This document shows positions 1-8,017 of a DNA stretch of 13,881 bases, one piece after another. How positions within the stretch are numbered: position 1 is the first letter of the stretch; each line of letters starts with the position of its first letter. Origin of the DNA: Pleurotus djamor (Eukaryota; Basidiomycota; Agaricomycetes; Agaricales; Pleurotaceae); NCBI GenBank assembly GCA_029747585.1, contig JAPEVF010001105.1, positions 1-13,881 of the forward strand, read 5' to 3'. The translations under genes were made by a program, and so were the position numbers. The notes under the pieces are model-generated. The model saw only the letters and a list, made by a program, of their open reading frames with translations. It did not search any database and was not told where the DNA came from.

Positions 1-212
1 AAAGACGTCGCCAAGATGATCGCGCGGTTCTATGCGATTATGGAGGCGAACGACCATAAAGTGACCAAGGTACGCTTATCCCTCTTTCTTCTATCCCTCC
101 CCCTTCTCTGTGTGTTTGCATGACGACCAGGGTGTTGATCGTTTTTGTGTGTGTGTGATAGGATGGATATACGTTCTTGGAGGGCGTCACAGCCAAGTTG
201 AAAAGCCTCTAA
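1..212 (+). CDS. 3' end of an unidentified gene, two exons visible
   Basis: Positions 1-69 are open in frame 1 and end at a GTACGC donor. The intron is 70-161 (92 bases, ending GTGATAG) and the last exon is 162-212, ending in TAA. Splicing joins the frame cleanly: ...EANDHKVTK then DGYTFLEGVTAKLKSL and stop. Unspliced, the frame closes inside the intron. The visible 39 residues look like an amphipathic, Lys-rich C-terminus with no signal, membrane segment or motif I can name. The start and most of the protein lie upstream of the window. I do not recognise the family. The splice pattern makes this a real coding end; the function is unknown. Confidence 0.72.
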
Positions 213-358
213 CCTCTGACCTTTGCGTCGCCAACGAACCGAACACCGTCTCTCGACATAATCCAATGACGGACGACGCCAAATACACGCGGCGCGTCGT
301 CATCGTCAATCTCAACAATTGACGCGAATGTACTGTTATAATGTATATACTCTATCTG

Positions 359-365
359 TATAAAA
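359..365 (+). promoter_or_regulatory. TATA box of the small gene at 424
   Basis: A perfect TATAAAA lies 59 bases upstream of the ATG at 424. This fits a transcription start near 390 and a leader of about 30 bases. It falls about 150 bases after the stop codon of the upstream gene. Confidence 0.45.
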
Positions 366-423
366 CCCCACACACTTGCGTTTTCTTGGATCTTGGATCT
401 TTTGGCGGCAGACGAGTTCGAGT

Positions 424-754
424 ATGAGCACAGTTAACCGTGAACAGCAAGATACACGCGGCGGGTCTGAATCCGCGATGTCAATTATTGCTGTATCGTT
501 CGTTGTCTATATGTGAGCACCCTCTGGGATTGGATGTTTTCGCTGCAGAAAGCCATTGAATCGAGTGAGCATTCAATCCACTAATCAAAACATAGCCCAG
601 TTCGTCGCACGGCTCACTGACTGAGTACTTCGGAATCGGAGGGGCCTACACAACGGAAAAGGTACGGGCTCCATACCCGTCCATCCACGAGCAACACACG
701 CCTCGAAAAGCATGGTCCTCACGACTCTCCATGCAAACATACAGTCATAAATGA
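424..754 (+). CDS. Candidate small spliced gene, 80 (or 51) residues, unknown function
   Basis: Exon 1 is 424-512, the intron 513-600 (GTGAGC donor, CTAAT branch-like site near 581, CCCAG acceptor, 88 bases) and exon 2 is 601-754. Without splicing the frame hits TGA at 514, right at the donor; with splicing it stays open to TGA at 752-754. The protein starts MSTVNREQQDTRGG and has a short hydrophobic stretch (SIIAVSFVVYI, residues 20-30), too short to be a confident membrane helix. A second possible intron, 662-742 (GTACGG to ACAG), would shorten it to 51 residues ending at 748. A TATA box upstream and an AATAAA just downstream frame it as a transcription unit. I see no known domain. It could also be a non-coding spliced RNA. 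Confidence 0.42.
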
Positions 755-1681
755 TAGATTATAAAGAATTGTATATAATAAAGAACGAATACCCATTTTC
801 TTATGAGGTTGTACTTGCCCAGCACCCAAGTCCTAAATCCTATATCCGCCGTGCAACTACACGAGCACCACACGCGTCACACATATGGGGTAATCCCCGA
901 GATGAACCTCAACACGAACTCGACACGAACAAAAACATGGCTTTCCAGATAGAACACGATAACTTGGCGATAACTGCCGCTTTGACCGCCAAGACTAAGC
1001 GAGGTTTAAAACGAGTTTATAAATTCGAGTCATGGTCATGCATGATGCAGCAATCAAGCAGCAATGATGCAGCAATGAAACACCAAAAACACAAGACCTT
1101 CAAGAGACGATTCGGGACCTTGGTGTGTGAACGTTTGAACACTTGCGAATCCTACATGCTGCGGTGGCTGGAGAGCCGGAGTTTGGGAGGATGATCCGCC
1201 GTAACTTACATCGAAAAAAGGAGGAAGTATCTGAAGCGCCCAATTACTTCCTCAATAAGCGCCACTTCAAACTTGCCTTGCCAAGTACCAACTTGGTACC
1301 AACTCACTCTGTTTTCAATCTCGACGGCAGACTCGAGCAACACTCTCAGAATAAAAGCGATAACGAAATCATAACGAAAACATTCGCATCTTGCATCGTT
1401 GGTGGATTAAACCACATCATATCAGGCTCGCGCAAATCTCGCGATGAGCACTCTGCCACTCCTCATGTCCCCCCACCGCCTCAGCTGCTTTCTGTCCTTT
1501 CTTTCTACCATACTTGGGACTGACTCGAGAACAAGCTCGGACGCTGTAGCAACCACTCTACACCGAGCAACTTTAAACCCCACCTGTCATCTCAGCCCGT
1601 CTGTCGAGATGGCCACATGTCTCGAAAACCGCCATGTACTTCCGAGGCAAGAGTCAGAGATATGACCACGTTCCCTCCTAC
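755..1681. other. Intergenic stretch without a supportable gene
   Basis: Open frames of 147 codons (751-1194) and 126 codons (1143-1523, not starting with ATG) exist, but they have no recognisable motif, splice structure or promoter. Near 1042-1075 a short imperfect direct repeat of a GATGCAGCAAT word occurs. The rest is unremarkable and probably carries the upstream control region of the gene at 1767. Confidence 0.5.
777..782 (+). terminator. Possible AATAAA polyadenylation signal
   Basis: AATAAA lies 22 bases after the TGA at 752-754, in an AT-rich stretch unlike its surroundings. It suits the 3' end of the small gene at 424-754. Fungal polyadenylation signals are loose, so this is only suggestive. 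Confidence 0.35.
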
Positions 1682-1766
1682 TTATAACCCCGCTTCCTTG
1701 CTCCTTCACCTCTCAGAATCTCAGCTCCCAGCTCCTGATTCTTATCCCCCCCACTATCTGTCTACA
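1682..1766 (+). promoter_or_regulatory. Core promoter and pyrimidine-rich leader of the pseudokinase gene
   Basis: A TTATAAC box at 1682-1688 is followed by about 75 bases rich in C and T, then TCTACA and the ATG at 1767. A TATA-like box plus CT-rich start-site tract just before the first codon is a common fungal arrangement. An in-frame upstream ATG at 1617 precedes this tract and is therefore unlikely to be the start. Confidence 0.45.
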
Positions 1767-3926
1767 ATGGCATTCAACGCATCTTCAGAGCAGCACAGAA
1801 TGCTGGGTCCCTACATCTTAACCCAACAACTCTCAGGTCAGTCAACCGGATCATCCTGCTACTTTACGTCCCTGCGCTCACAAGGTAACACCTTAGGCTG
1901 CGAGTGGTCTGCCCACGACAGAGCCAACAACAAGGACGTGCGTTTGAAGATCGAACAAACCGGCATACCCGGAGGGACGTACGAGCGAGAACGACGCGTC
2001 CTCGCACGCCTTACCGGCGAGCAAGGGTTTCCGACACTCTTGGACGACGATACCACGTCCAACTGCAGCTACCTAGCCACAGAGCCCCTTGGTCTTCGAA
2101 TGGATACAGTCCACAATGGTCAACCCATGAACATCGGGCTTGCCTCCGCATTTGCCATCCAAATGGTACGTCTTATCCTTATCTCGTCTCGCCCTTTCAC
2201 CACTATAAGTATCTGATTGTCCCCTTCATCATACAGCTAGGACTCCTCAAAGTGATGCACTCCAAACATTTCGTTCACGGAAATGTGTCCTTGCAGTCTG
2301 TCTTCCTCGGTGTCGGCTCACAGAAATACTACATCCATCTGTCCGACTTCTCCGTCAGTCGTCTTGTCAACGAACACATACCCGCCAACGAAGTCCTCGA
2401 ACATAACCCAATATTCAGGTTCGTGAATGTTTTCATTGTGTTTCTAGTTTCGTCGCGTCACTAAACCGCATCGTGCAGCTCTCTCCGCGTTCATTACTAT
2501 CGTGAAGGTAAACGCTCCTCATCCCTGCATCGTTGATGTCAACTCACCGCCTCTCCTAGCGCCAACGTTTATCGATGATGTTGAATCACTTGCACTTGTC
2601 TTGATCCACCTCGTCCATCCGGGATGTCTCCCTTGGGCCCAGACTCCCACTTCCCCTCTCAACGAAGACCTCGCATCACGGAAACTATCCTTCCATCCAG
2701 AAGATCTCGGAAACACCGTCCCTCCTTTGCTACAAACCCTCCTCTCATACTGTCGCTCACCTCGCTCACCACGAGCAGGCGAATTCCCCGATTACGATGG
2801 GTGGATCCGTAGCTTTCGGTCTCTCAAATTTCAATACACCTACCCACCCCACGACCGTTTCCTACCTCAGCTTGCAGCCACACCTTCCCGGCTCTCCACC
2901 CCGAGCCCTGCGACCTCACCACTTACTCATTGGCACACCGTGGAGGTCAACCAGAGCCCTCGAACGGCGGTGTCTAGCCATGCAAGGGAACGTCAAGTAC
3001 AAAGACAAACTAGCCCAAGTGCTAGGCCTACGAGACGCGAGTTTGACTTGCCAACCTCCGACCACCACCCATCCTCACGATCGTTCGCTCAAAGCTCGAA
3101 CGCTGGCCGACCCACGCCCCGTCTTGTGTCTGCTTCTCTACGGACGCTTCCTATGGATACGATCACCGTTTCTTCAGAGGAACATTCCCTTTTACTGGAA
3201 TCGTCGGGACGTCGGGACGCTACGCCAAGGCTGCCAACCCCATCCGCAATACCTTTACCTCGCAGCCACCCCTCGCTCATCGGCGTCTCACTCCCTTGCT
3301 CCCCTCAAGAACAAGAGAGACGTTCGCACCGTGGCTCAACGGCCGATCTGGATGAAGAAGAGGAAGAGACTCGATTTGATGATGACGACGAGTCTGTTAT
3401 GAAGAGCAAAATCATTCAAGGCGACTTTGACGACCCAGAATGGTTGTCACACGAAGCAAGGCAACTCATCAAGGGTATCCTCGTCAAAGATACTTTACAA
3501 CGTCTGACTATCCCGCAAATCCTCACCCATCCTTGGTTCACGACACGCAATCTTTCTTACGATCAACCACCCGATGTCGATGCGCCACACAACAACCTTC
3601 CCACTGCACCCTCTCGTTCTTCATCCCACCCTGACTTGTCTATCCATGTTCCTGAATCTGTGGAGTCGTCAGAGGCTTCAACCCAGTCCGCCACTTCTGA
3701 TCACACATATCACTCTGCCTCCTCCGATTTTGAACCGTCTACTCCGACGACTCCCGACGATGATTCGTCTAACGATCCGTTTGTTTACAAGGCCGACGAT
3801 GGTCTATTGACACACAGAGAGCGAAAGCGGGGGGTCTCGCTCAGCAGTGTAGTCGGTGGTTGTTTGTATTACGTAGGCAATGGCAGAGCATGTTTCCTGG
3901 AAGTAAAGGCTAAAGCATACGCGTGA
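1767..3926 (+). CDS. CK1-like pseudokinase fused to the end of a CAMK-type kinase domain
   Basis: Exons 1767-2165, 2237-2418, 2479-2507 and 2560-3926; introns of 71, 60 and 52 bases, all GT-AG and phase-consistent, give 658 residues. Residues ~14-294 follow the casein kinase 1 plan: VRLKIEQ with the beta-3 Lys (K61), HSKHFVHGN (141-149), LSDFS (168-172), DDVESLALVLIHLV...CLPW (209-229, matching the CK1 DDLE-LG...LPW block) and PDYDGW (280-285). Catalytic residues are lost: the HRD-loop Asp position is Asn (HGN), DFG is DFS, and no glycine-rich loop is visible. An inactive scaffold or regulator is inferred. Residues ~295-475 are a Ser/Pro/Arg-rich, probably disordered linker. Residues 476-530 (FDDDDESVMKSK...PEWLS...RLTIPQILTHPWF) are the last helices of a CAMK/AMPK-type domain. 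A Ser/Thr/Asp-rich tail follows to 658. The 455-codon last exon has no stop, so the fusion is in one frame. An undetected intron in the linker cannot be excluded. Confidence 0.85.
3375..3539 (+). other. CAMK/AMPK-type kinase C-lobe fragment within the fusion gene
   Basis: This segment encodes residues 476-530 of the fusion protein. It shows the standard end of a CAMK-group catalytic domain: a PFDDDDE-like entry (here TRFDDDDES), a helix with KSKIIQGDF, PEWLS-x-EAR, LIKGILVKD, the conserved R of QRLTIPQIL, and HPWF. Everything before it in a normal domain is absent: no activation loop, APE or DVWSLG. It is preceded by an acidic run (DEEEEETR). A single kinase cannot carry both this and the CK1-type C-lobe ending at residue ~294, so it is a fused remnant. 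Confidence 0.8.
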
Positions 3927-4424
3927 ACTCTAAACGGTTAAAAAGAGACCCAAGTCTATACGTTCCAACACCTCGCACTGACAGAGTTTCCCCTCCCGAA
4001 GGTAGGCTGTAGCCAGCAAAAAAAANGGGGGTGCCCCTGGTTTCGCTGGTGTGTATTTGACTATCTACCGGTACATGAGAGTAAGTTACGACTACGCTAG
4101 GGATGCGATACAAGTATGCAGAGAGGGTAGGAGTAGAGAACCTAAGCGAAAAGGACAGAATCCGTCAGCTAGTGAAAATAACAAGTCAACGCGGAAAAAC
4201 ATACCTAGGGGGAAAGGGGTCCAGGCACTTGGGTTTGGTGACACGATCGGGAACTTGAACGAAGGCAGCTAGTCGTGCAAGACAGCGGCAAAGCAGAAGA
4301 CACTATGACAAGACGACAAGACTGAGACCATGGGCGCTTGACTCCAGACCGCCAACATCGTCTACGCGGATAAAGGGGATTGTTTCCGCCTCTCGTGGTG
4401 ACCATATACATTTCCAAGCGTGAT
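3927..4424. other. Gene-free stretch with an assembly N
   Basis: This follows the stop of the fusion gene. It holds a poly-A run, an N at 4026 and a G run, which looks like an unresolved homopolymer. Minus-strand frames are open across 4205-4620, but in all three frames, so none is preferred. Fragments resembling the downstream array (an AGCTAGTCGTG word near 4266-4276) mark the fading edge of the repeats. Confidence 0.5.
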
Positions 4425-4753
4425 GAGGTGGTTGGTGGCGCGGTCGAGAAGGAGATGGAAGATTGGGAGATAGACACTTGCTGATGCGAAGGTGATGAAA
4501 GAAGGATGGGGGTGGACACCGGCATGGTGATGACAACACCATCGCGGTCGTAAAGGGAAATGAGGGCGGCCAGTCGTGAACGAGAAGGGAGATGCAAGAG
4601 GGATAGTTGCATGACCACATCGCCTAATGATAAACCAAAGTTGAATCAGCAAATCTCATCACGGCGACAAAAGTAAAAGACGTACGATGATGATGACGAC
4701 AACGGTGACTCGAAAGCCTCAAAGGGAAATGAGATCGTCGAACATAGTTGGGT

Positions 4754-4775
4754 ATGATGGTGATAACACCATCAT
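4754..4775. repeat. Perfect 9-base inverted repeat with a 4-base loop
   Basis: ATGATGGTG, loop ATAA, CACCATCAT. The arms are fully complementary. It sits inside the decayed array and has no U-run after it. Any function is unknown. Confidence 0.6.
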
Positions 4776-4896
4776 GGTGCTTGGTGCTGGAGAGCGGCGA
4801 CGCGGGGAATGATGGAATTGTGAGGGTGTGACAATCATCAAACGAGTGGTGGCCGGTGATTGATGGCGTCTCTTGCATCGATCCATCGGGAATGCG

Positions 4897-5240
4897 TGGG
4901 TGCGCGAGTTGGCGTTGGAGATTTCGGATTGTTCGGAGGTTGCGACCGGCGACGGATAGGGATGAGGCAAGGTATAACCAGTCACTAGCCTCCGATGTCT
5001 CAGACAGCTACGGCTAAGGTGAGGTGGTTGGTGGCGCGGTCGAGAAGGGAAACAAAGGCGGCTAGTCGTGAACTAGGCAGGAGGGCGGGCAGAGGTGGTG
5101 TACTCAATAATGGACATTGGCGGCTTGAACGAGACATGAGGAGATATGATTCATGTCAGGTATCGACTGACGACGACAAGGTGGGCTGTGATCGATGTGG
5201 GTACGCAAGTTGGCGTTGGAGATTTCGGATTGTTCGGAGG
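4897..5240. repeat. Duplicated 43-base segment within the array
   Basis: 4897-4939 and 5198-5240 are nearly identical: two mismatches near the left end, then 33 identical bases. They are offset by 301 bases, against 321 for the neighbouring cores, so indels have accumulated between copies. On the minus strand both read SEQSEISNAN in one frame. The other reading frame of the first copy (ending at 4624) runs YLASSLSVAGRNLRTIR and stays open for over 100 codons, while the matching frame of the second copy is broken. Confidence 0.65.
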
Positions 5241-5784
5241 GGTCGAGCCAGACTTTGCGTTTGCTACCAGCGACGCATAGGGAAGGGGCGAGGTAGAACC
5301 CACTGCTAGCCACCGATGTTGTGGACAGCGACGGCCGAGGTGAGGTGGTTGGTGGCGCGGTCGAGAAGGGGAGTGAACGTGGACGTCGTGAGCAACTTGA
5401 AGGGTCCAAGTGGATTGAGGTGAGAGCTAAGGTGAAAAAAAAACTTGTTGAGCAGAAGGAAAGGCAGCAAGAAAAGAAAGACTGACAATTAGTTTTGCCC
5501 ACGACCAAACATGATATGACTTGGGTAAACACTTGGCTCCTTCCGTTGAGTAGCCCACGCGGCGATACATCAGGAACGGCAGAGGAGGAGGTTGGTGACG
5601 CGATCGAGGAGAGAGGCAGCGCCGACCAACCGACCAAGGACACGAACTTCAGGACCAAGTGGTTGGTGGCGCGCTTGAGAAGGGGAGTGAGCAGAGGCGT
5701 TCACAAGCCAAGGCAAGGACCCGGGGGCATCGAACAAGAGCTATGAAGTTGTTGAACATGATGATGAACATGATCTGTTCAAGG

Positions 5785-7200
5785 CTAGAAAGCAGACGTT
5801 GAGCGCAAAGAAAAGAAACGGAACAAGATAGAAAGACTTACGAGGCATTTTGCCAATCATCGCTGGGATTGACAGGGGAAGAACCTGATCAATACATGAG
5901 GTGGCTGGTGGTCGGATCAAGGAGAGGTGGAGTGGACGAGGTGACGCAAGTAAGGTGTTTGACTACGAAATGGTTGGTGGCGCGGTCGAGGAGAGAGGCA
6001 GCATGTTCAAAGTGGAGGTTTGCTGATGGACTCTGGTGCCAAAAGGATCCATGGAGGATGAGTCGTGAAACGATAGCACAAAGCCGTTGTCTCTTCGACC
6101 GGACGCGCAGCTTCCTAGAGATATGAGAGCTACAGAGGAATCAGGTGAATCGTTCAGGGAAATCGCCATAAAACTTACGAGGTCCAAAGGTATAACCTTG
6201 ATGCGAAATGAAAGGGCCCCAATGCCTGCTCTGATTGAGGGAGAAACAAATATAGTGAGTCTGACGGTGAGAGAGCAAGGGCAATGCGAGGATACGTACC
6301 AAAAGACAGGGCTGGTCATAGGGATAGAGTTCATCGAGACGGAGCCAGCGAGTTTGCAGTGGCTGCGCCGAGATACAACGTATCGTCGAAGACAGCAGAT
6401 TGGCTAAACCACGGATATTCAGAACGCTGGAACATGAGGTATAACGAATAAAGAAGAACTTACGTGACAGATGGACATCAGCGCGAGCGCGATGCCATGC
6501 TCACTAGCAGGAGCATAGCCAGATGCTGGTACCGAGTCTCACGTCATCACTCGAAAAGGTCCTGTCTTCGCCAAAAGTGAAGGATGGGAGGAGGCGGTAG
6601 GGAACGAGCATCTGGGCGATCGAAGAACAATGATTAGTCTTCGGTTAGTATTAAACGGAAACTCAGAGACTTACTAGATAGCGCAGTTAAAGATCAGAGA
6701 GCCTGAGGCTTCGACCCTCAAGACAAGGATATTCGAAGGCAGAAACACCTGGATAACAGGAGGGTAATAAGCAAAAAGAACGATACAAGGACACCAAAAG
6801 AAAAAACTTACAGAGAAGCATGCGTAGCGCGTGCGAGGATGTATGGAACTAGTGAGATGGTACCGTCAGAGCTGCTACTTGTCCACTCATAGCGTCGCAG
6901 CGTACCTTGGACGATGGTACATAAGCCTGAGAGGAAAGAACCAGGCCGGCGCAGCGGCGGCGCTTGGACGACTCGAAGTGGTTCCTAATCAAGACAGGGA
7001 CANTAGGAGTTGGCGACAGAAGGTCATGGCATCGAGAGCAACATACCGAAGAGTTAGAGGAAGGTTGGAGAGAGGATAGAAGATGGGTGTGTAGGTGAAT
7101 GTACGAGTANGACATGGAGGGAGGATGTGACGGGCAAGCCCAGCACGAACAATGGTGGTAAAGCGGAGTGGCATAATGGCGGGTCATGGTGGGGGAAGCT
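5785..7200 (-). ncRNA. Minus-strand transcription unit with 8-9 small exons (coding status open)
   Basis: Predicted exons in transcript order: ~7200-7047, 6984-6906, 6848-6812, 6748-6675, 6611-6505, 6426-6300, 6230-6179, 6129-5842 and from 5784 onward. The eight introns are 62, 57, 63, 63, 78, 69, 49 and 57 bases; four start GTAAGT, three start GTATGT, GTACGC or GTACGT, one GTGAGC, and all end in AG. Intron 6674-6612 carries TACTAAC at 6650-6644. A TATA box lies 26-32 bases upstream of the assumed start. Two ATGs in exon 1 (7187 in a CCACC context, and 7174, MPLRFTTIVRAGLARHI, presequence-like) open frames of about 95-100 codons that both end in exon 4, before the ORF listed separately. This reads either as a two-ORF transcript, a non-coding RNA, or a gene with one splice site misjudged. 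The exon boundaries are inference from sequence signals. Confidence 0.5.
5963..6611 (-). CDS. Candidate 150-residue ORF of the minus-strand spliced unit, unknown product
   Basis: Exons (minus strand) 6611-6505, 6426-6300, 6230-6179 and 6129-5963. Introns are 6504-6427 (78, GTGAGC..CCAG), 6299-6231 (69, GTACGT..TCAG after a pyrimidine tract) and 6178-6130 (49, GTAAGT..GTAG). The frame stays open through all three junctions, from MLVPYRLLPSFTFGED to ...LSSTAPPTIS and TAG. The ATG is the first three bases of its exon, right after an acceptor with a perfect TACTAAC branch site upstream. No known domain is visible. The last residues come from a repeat copy. Another intron (5841-5785) lies more than 100 bases after the stop, which is unusual for a coding mRNA; in the last exon a second frame, containing HAASLLDRATNHF, is also long and open. 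The true reading frame, or whether the RNA is coding at all, is unsettled. Confidence 0.35.
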
Positions 7201-7225
7201 GAGGAGTAGGTTCGTTCAAGTCAGC

Positions 7226-7232
7226 TTTTATA
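7226..7232 (-). promoter_or_regulatory. TATA box of the minus-strand unit
   Basis: TATAAAA on the minus strand, about 40 bases upstream of the ATG at 7187. It supports transcription starting near 7200 and running leftwards. Confidence 0.5.
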
Positions 7233-7585
7233 CTCTTCGAATGCTTGCGTCTGTTGTGGTTGACTGGATACTCAGTATTTTATTATAATATTCACAGAAA
7301 ATGATACTCATTGATATTAGGGCACTGATTTCGTGCCCTACTTCTCAAACAGGGTGTCCGAAGTTTGTTCCCTGAGCGTGTGTACCCGCGGAAATGGCAG
7401 CTTCAGATCAGGCAATTACCAGAAGGGAAGATGAGATTGAATCTGTATTGCGATGACTCAGACGGCAACAAGGAGTCCGAGTCCGACAGACATGCCTCCT
7501 CCATCCTTTCTTCCTTCCCCCCTTCTTCCTCACTCTACCTTCTGCTTCTCACCCTCTCATCCTTCCCCCCTCGTAGCTATTCCAC

Positions 7586-8017
7586 TTGCCCCGCCGCCCG
7601 AATTTTCACTCAAACCCTTTCGCTTCACCTTATCATCCTGGACATCCGAGCTCTTGCTTTGCCGCTTTCCCCTCTGCCTTCCGCTGCCGACGTGTTTCTG
7701 CCTTGATACCACCGTCTTTTGTCTCTTCAAGTGCTTCTTCAACCTTTCGCTGTGTCTACGACTGGTCCACACGCCGTCTGCGCCTTGTAATCCATCATGA
7801 TTTTACACAGAATTTGTGAGTTATCCCTCTCCATTTCGGCGTCGTCTCACATATTCATATACCTGTTGCGTTGTGATCCAACTCCGTCCTGGCTGCACTT
7901 AGAGTGTACGAATGTCGAGAGATTAATGCTATAACCCCGTACATTGCTGGCTTCGCTTACTTACACGGGTGCATTCTCTTCGGGGAGGAGCATCTTGATT
8001 CCCTCGATCTATGGTAG
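7586..8017 (+). CDS. Partial gene candidate, two exons, start not resolved
   Basis: A frame open from about 7578 reaches a GTGAGT donor at 7816. The intron is 7816-7902 (87 bases, ending CACTTAG) and the second exon, 7903-8017, ends in TAG at 8015-8017. Splicing avoids the TGA at the donor and adds 38 residues (VYECREINAITPYIAGFAYLHG...). The first exon is Ser/Pro-rich, then reads TRRLRLVIHHDFTQN. The stretch RLRLV...CREI...IAGFAYLHG faintly recalls the helix before the catalytic loop of tyrosine-kinase-like kinases (x-GLxYLH), but no HGD or HRD follows, so I make no claim. There is no ATG in frame; the pyrimidine-rich DNA at 7490-7600 looks like a leader, with ATGs at 7400 and 7492 in other frames. 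An unrecognised 5' intron or a decayed gene are both possible. Confidence 0.33.

Larger units (their letters stand above)
4425..5993. repeat. Degenerate tandem array, period about 312 bases
   Basis: A 27-base core (starting GAGGTGGTTGGTGGCGCGG) recurs at 4425, 5021, 5342, 5656 and 5967; the last four are spaced 321, 314 and 311 bases. A more diverged second core precedes the last two by 69-71 bases (5585 and 5898, 313 apart). The gap 4425-5021 is close to two periods, and half-decayed relatives lie near 4529 and 4722. Other parts of the unit repeat too, for example AGTTGGCGTTGGAG at 4907 and 5208. Read on the minus strand, the core gives LLDRATNHL (or close variants such as LLKRATNHL and LLDRATNHF) in one frame and STAPPTTS in another, so coding origin cannot be decided from DNA alone. 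The last copies lie inside exons of the minus-strand unit. Confidence 0.8.

Noticed and set aside
751..1194. 147-codon plus-strand ORF
   Set aside because: It overlaps the probable AATAAA signal of the small gene, starts in AT-rich tail sequence and shows no motif, promoter or intron signals.
1617..1766. Upstream in-frame start for the pseudokinase gene
   Set aside because: It would translate the TATA-like box and the pyrimidine-rich leader; the added residues do not resemble the kinase family.
2502..2559. Unspliced start of the last pseudokinase exon
   Set aside because: It begins with GTG and lies in the 52-base intron 2508-2559; splicing out this intron restores the CK1 order HYYRE then APTFIDDVES.
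4425..7200. Transposable element identity for the array and spliced unit
   Set aside because: No terminal inverted repeats, LTRs, target duplications, transposase or reverse transcriptase motifs were seen.
7557..7772. Lys/Arg-rich minus-strand ORF opposite the 7586-8017 exon
   Set aside because: The plus strand here is pyrimidine-rich, so the complement reads as Lys/Arg/Glu in any frame; no splice or promoter signals support it.
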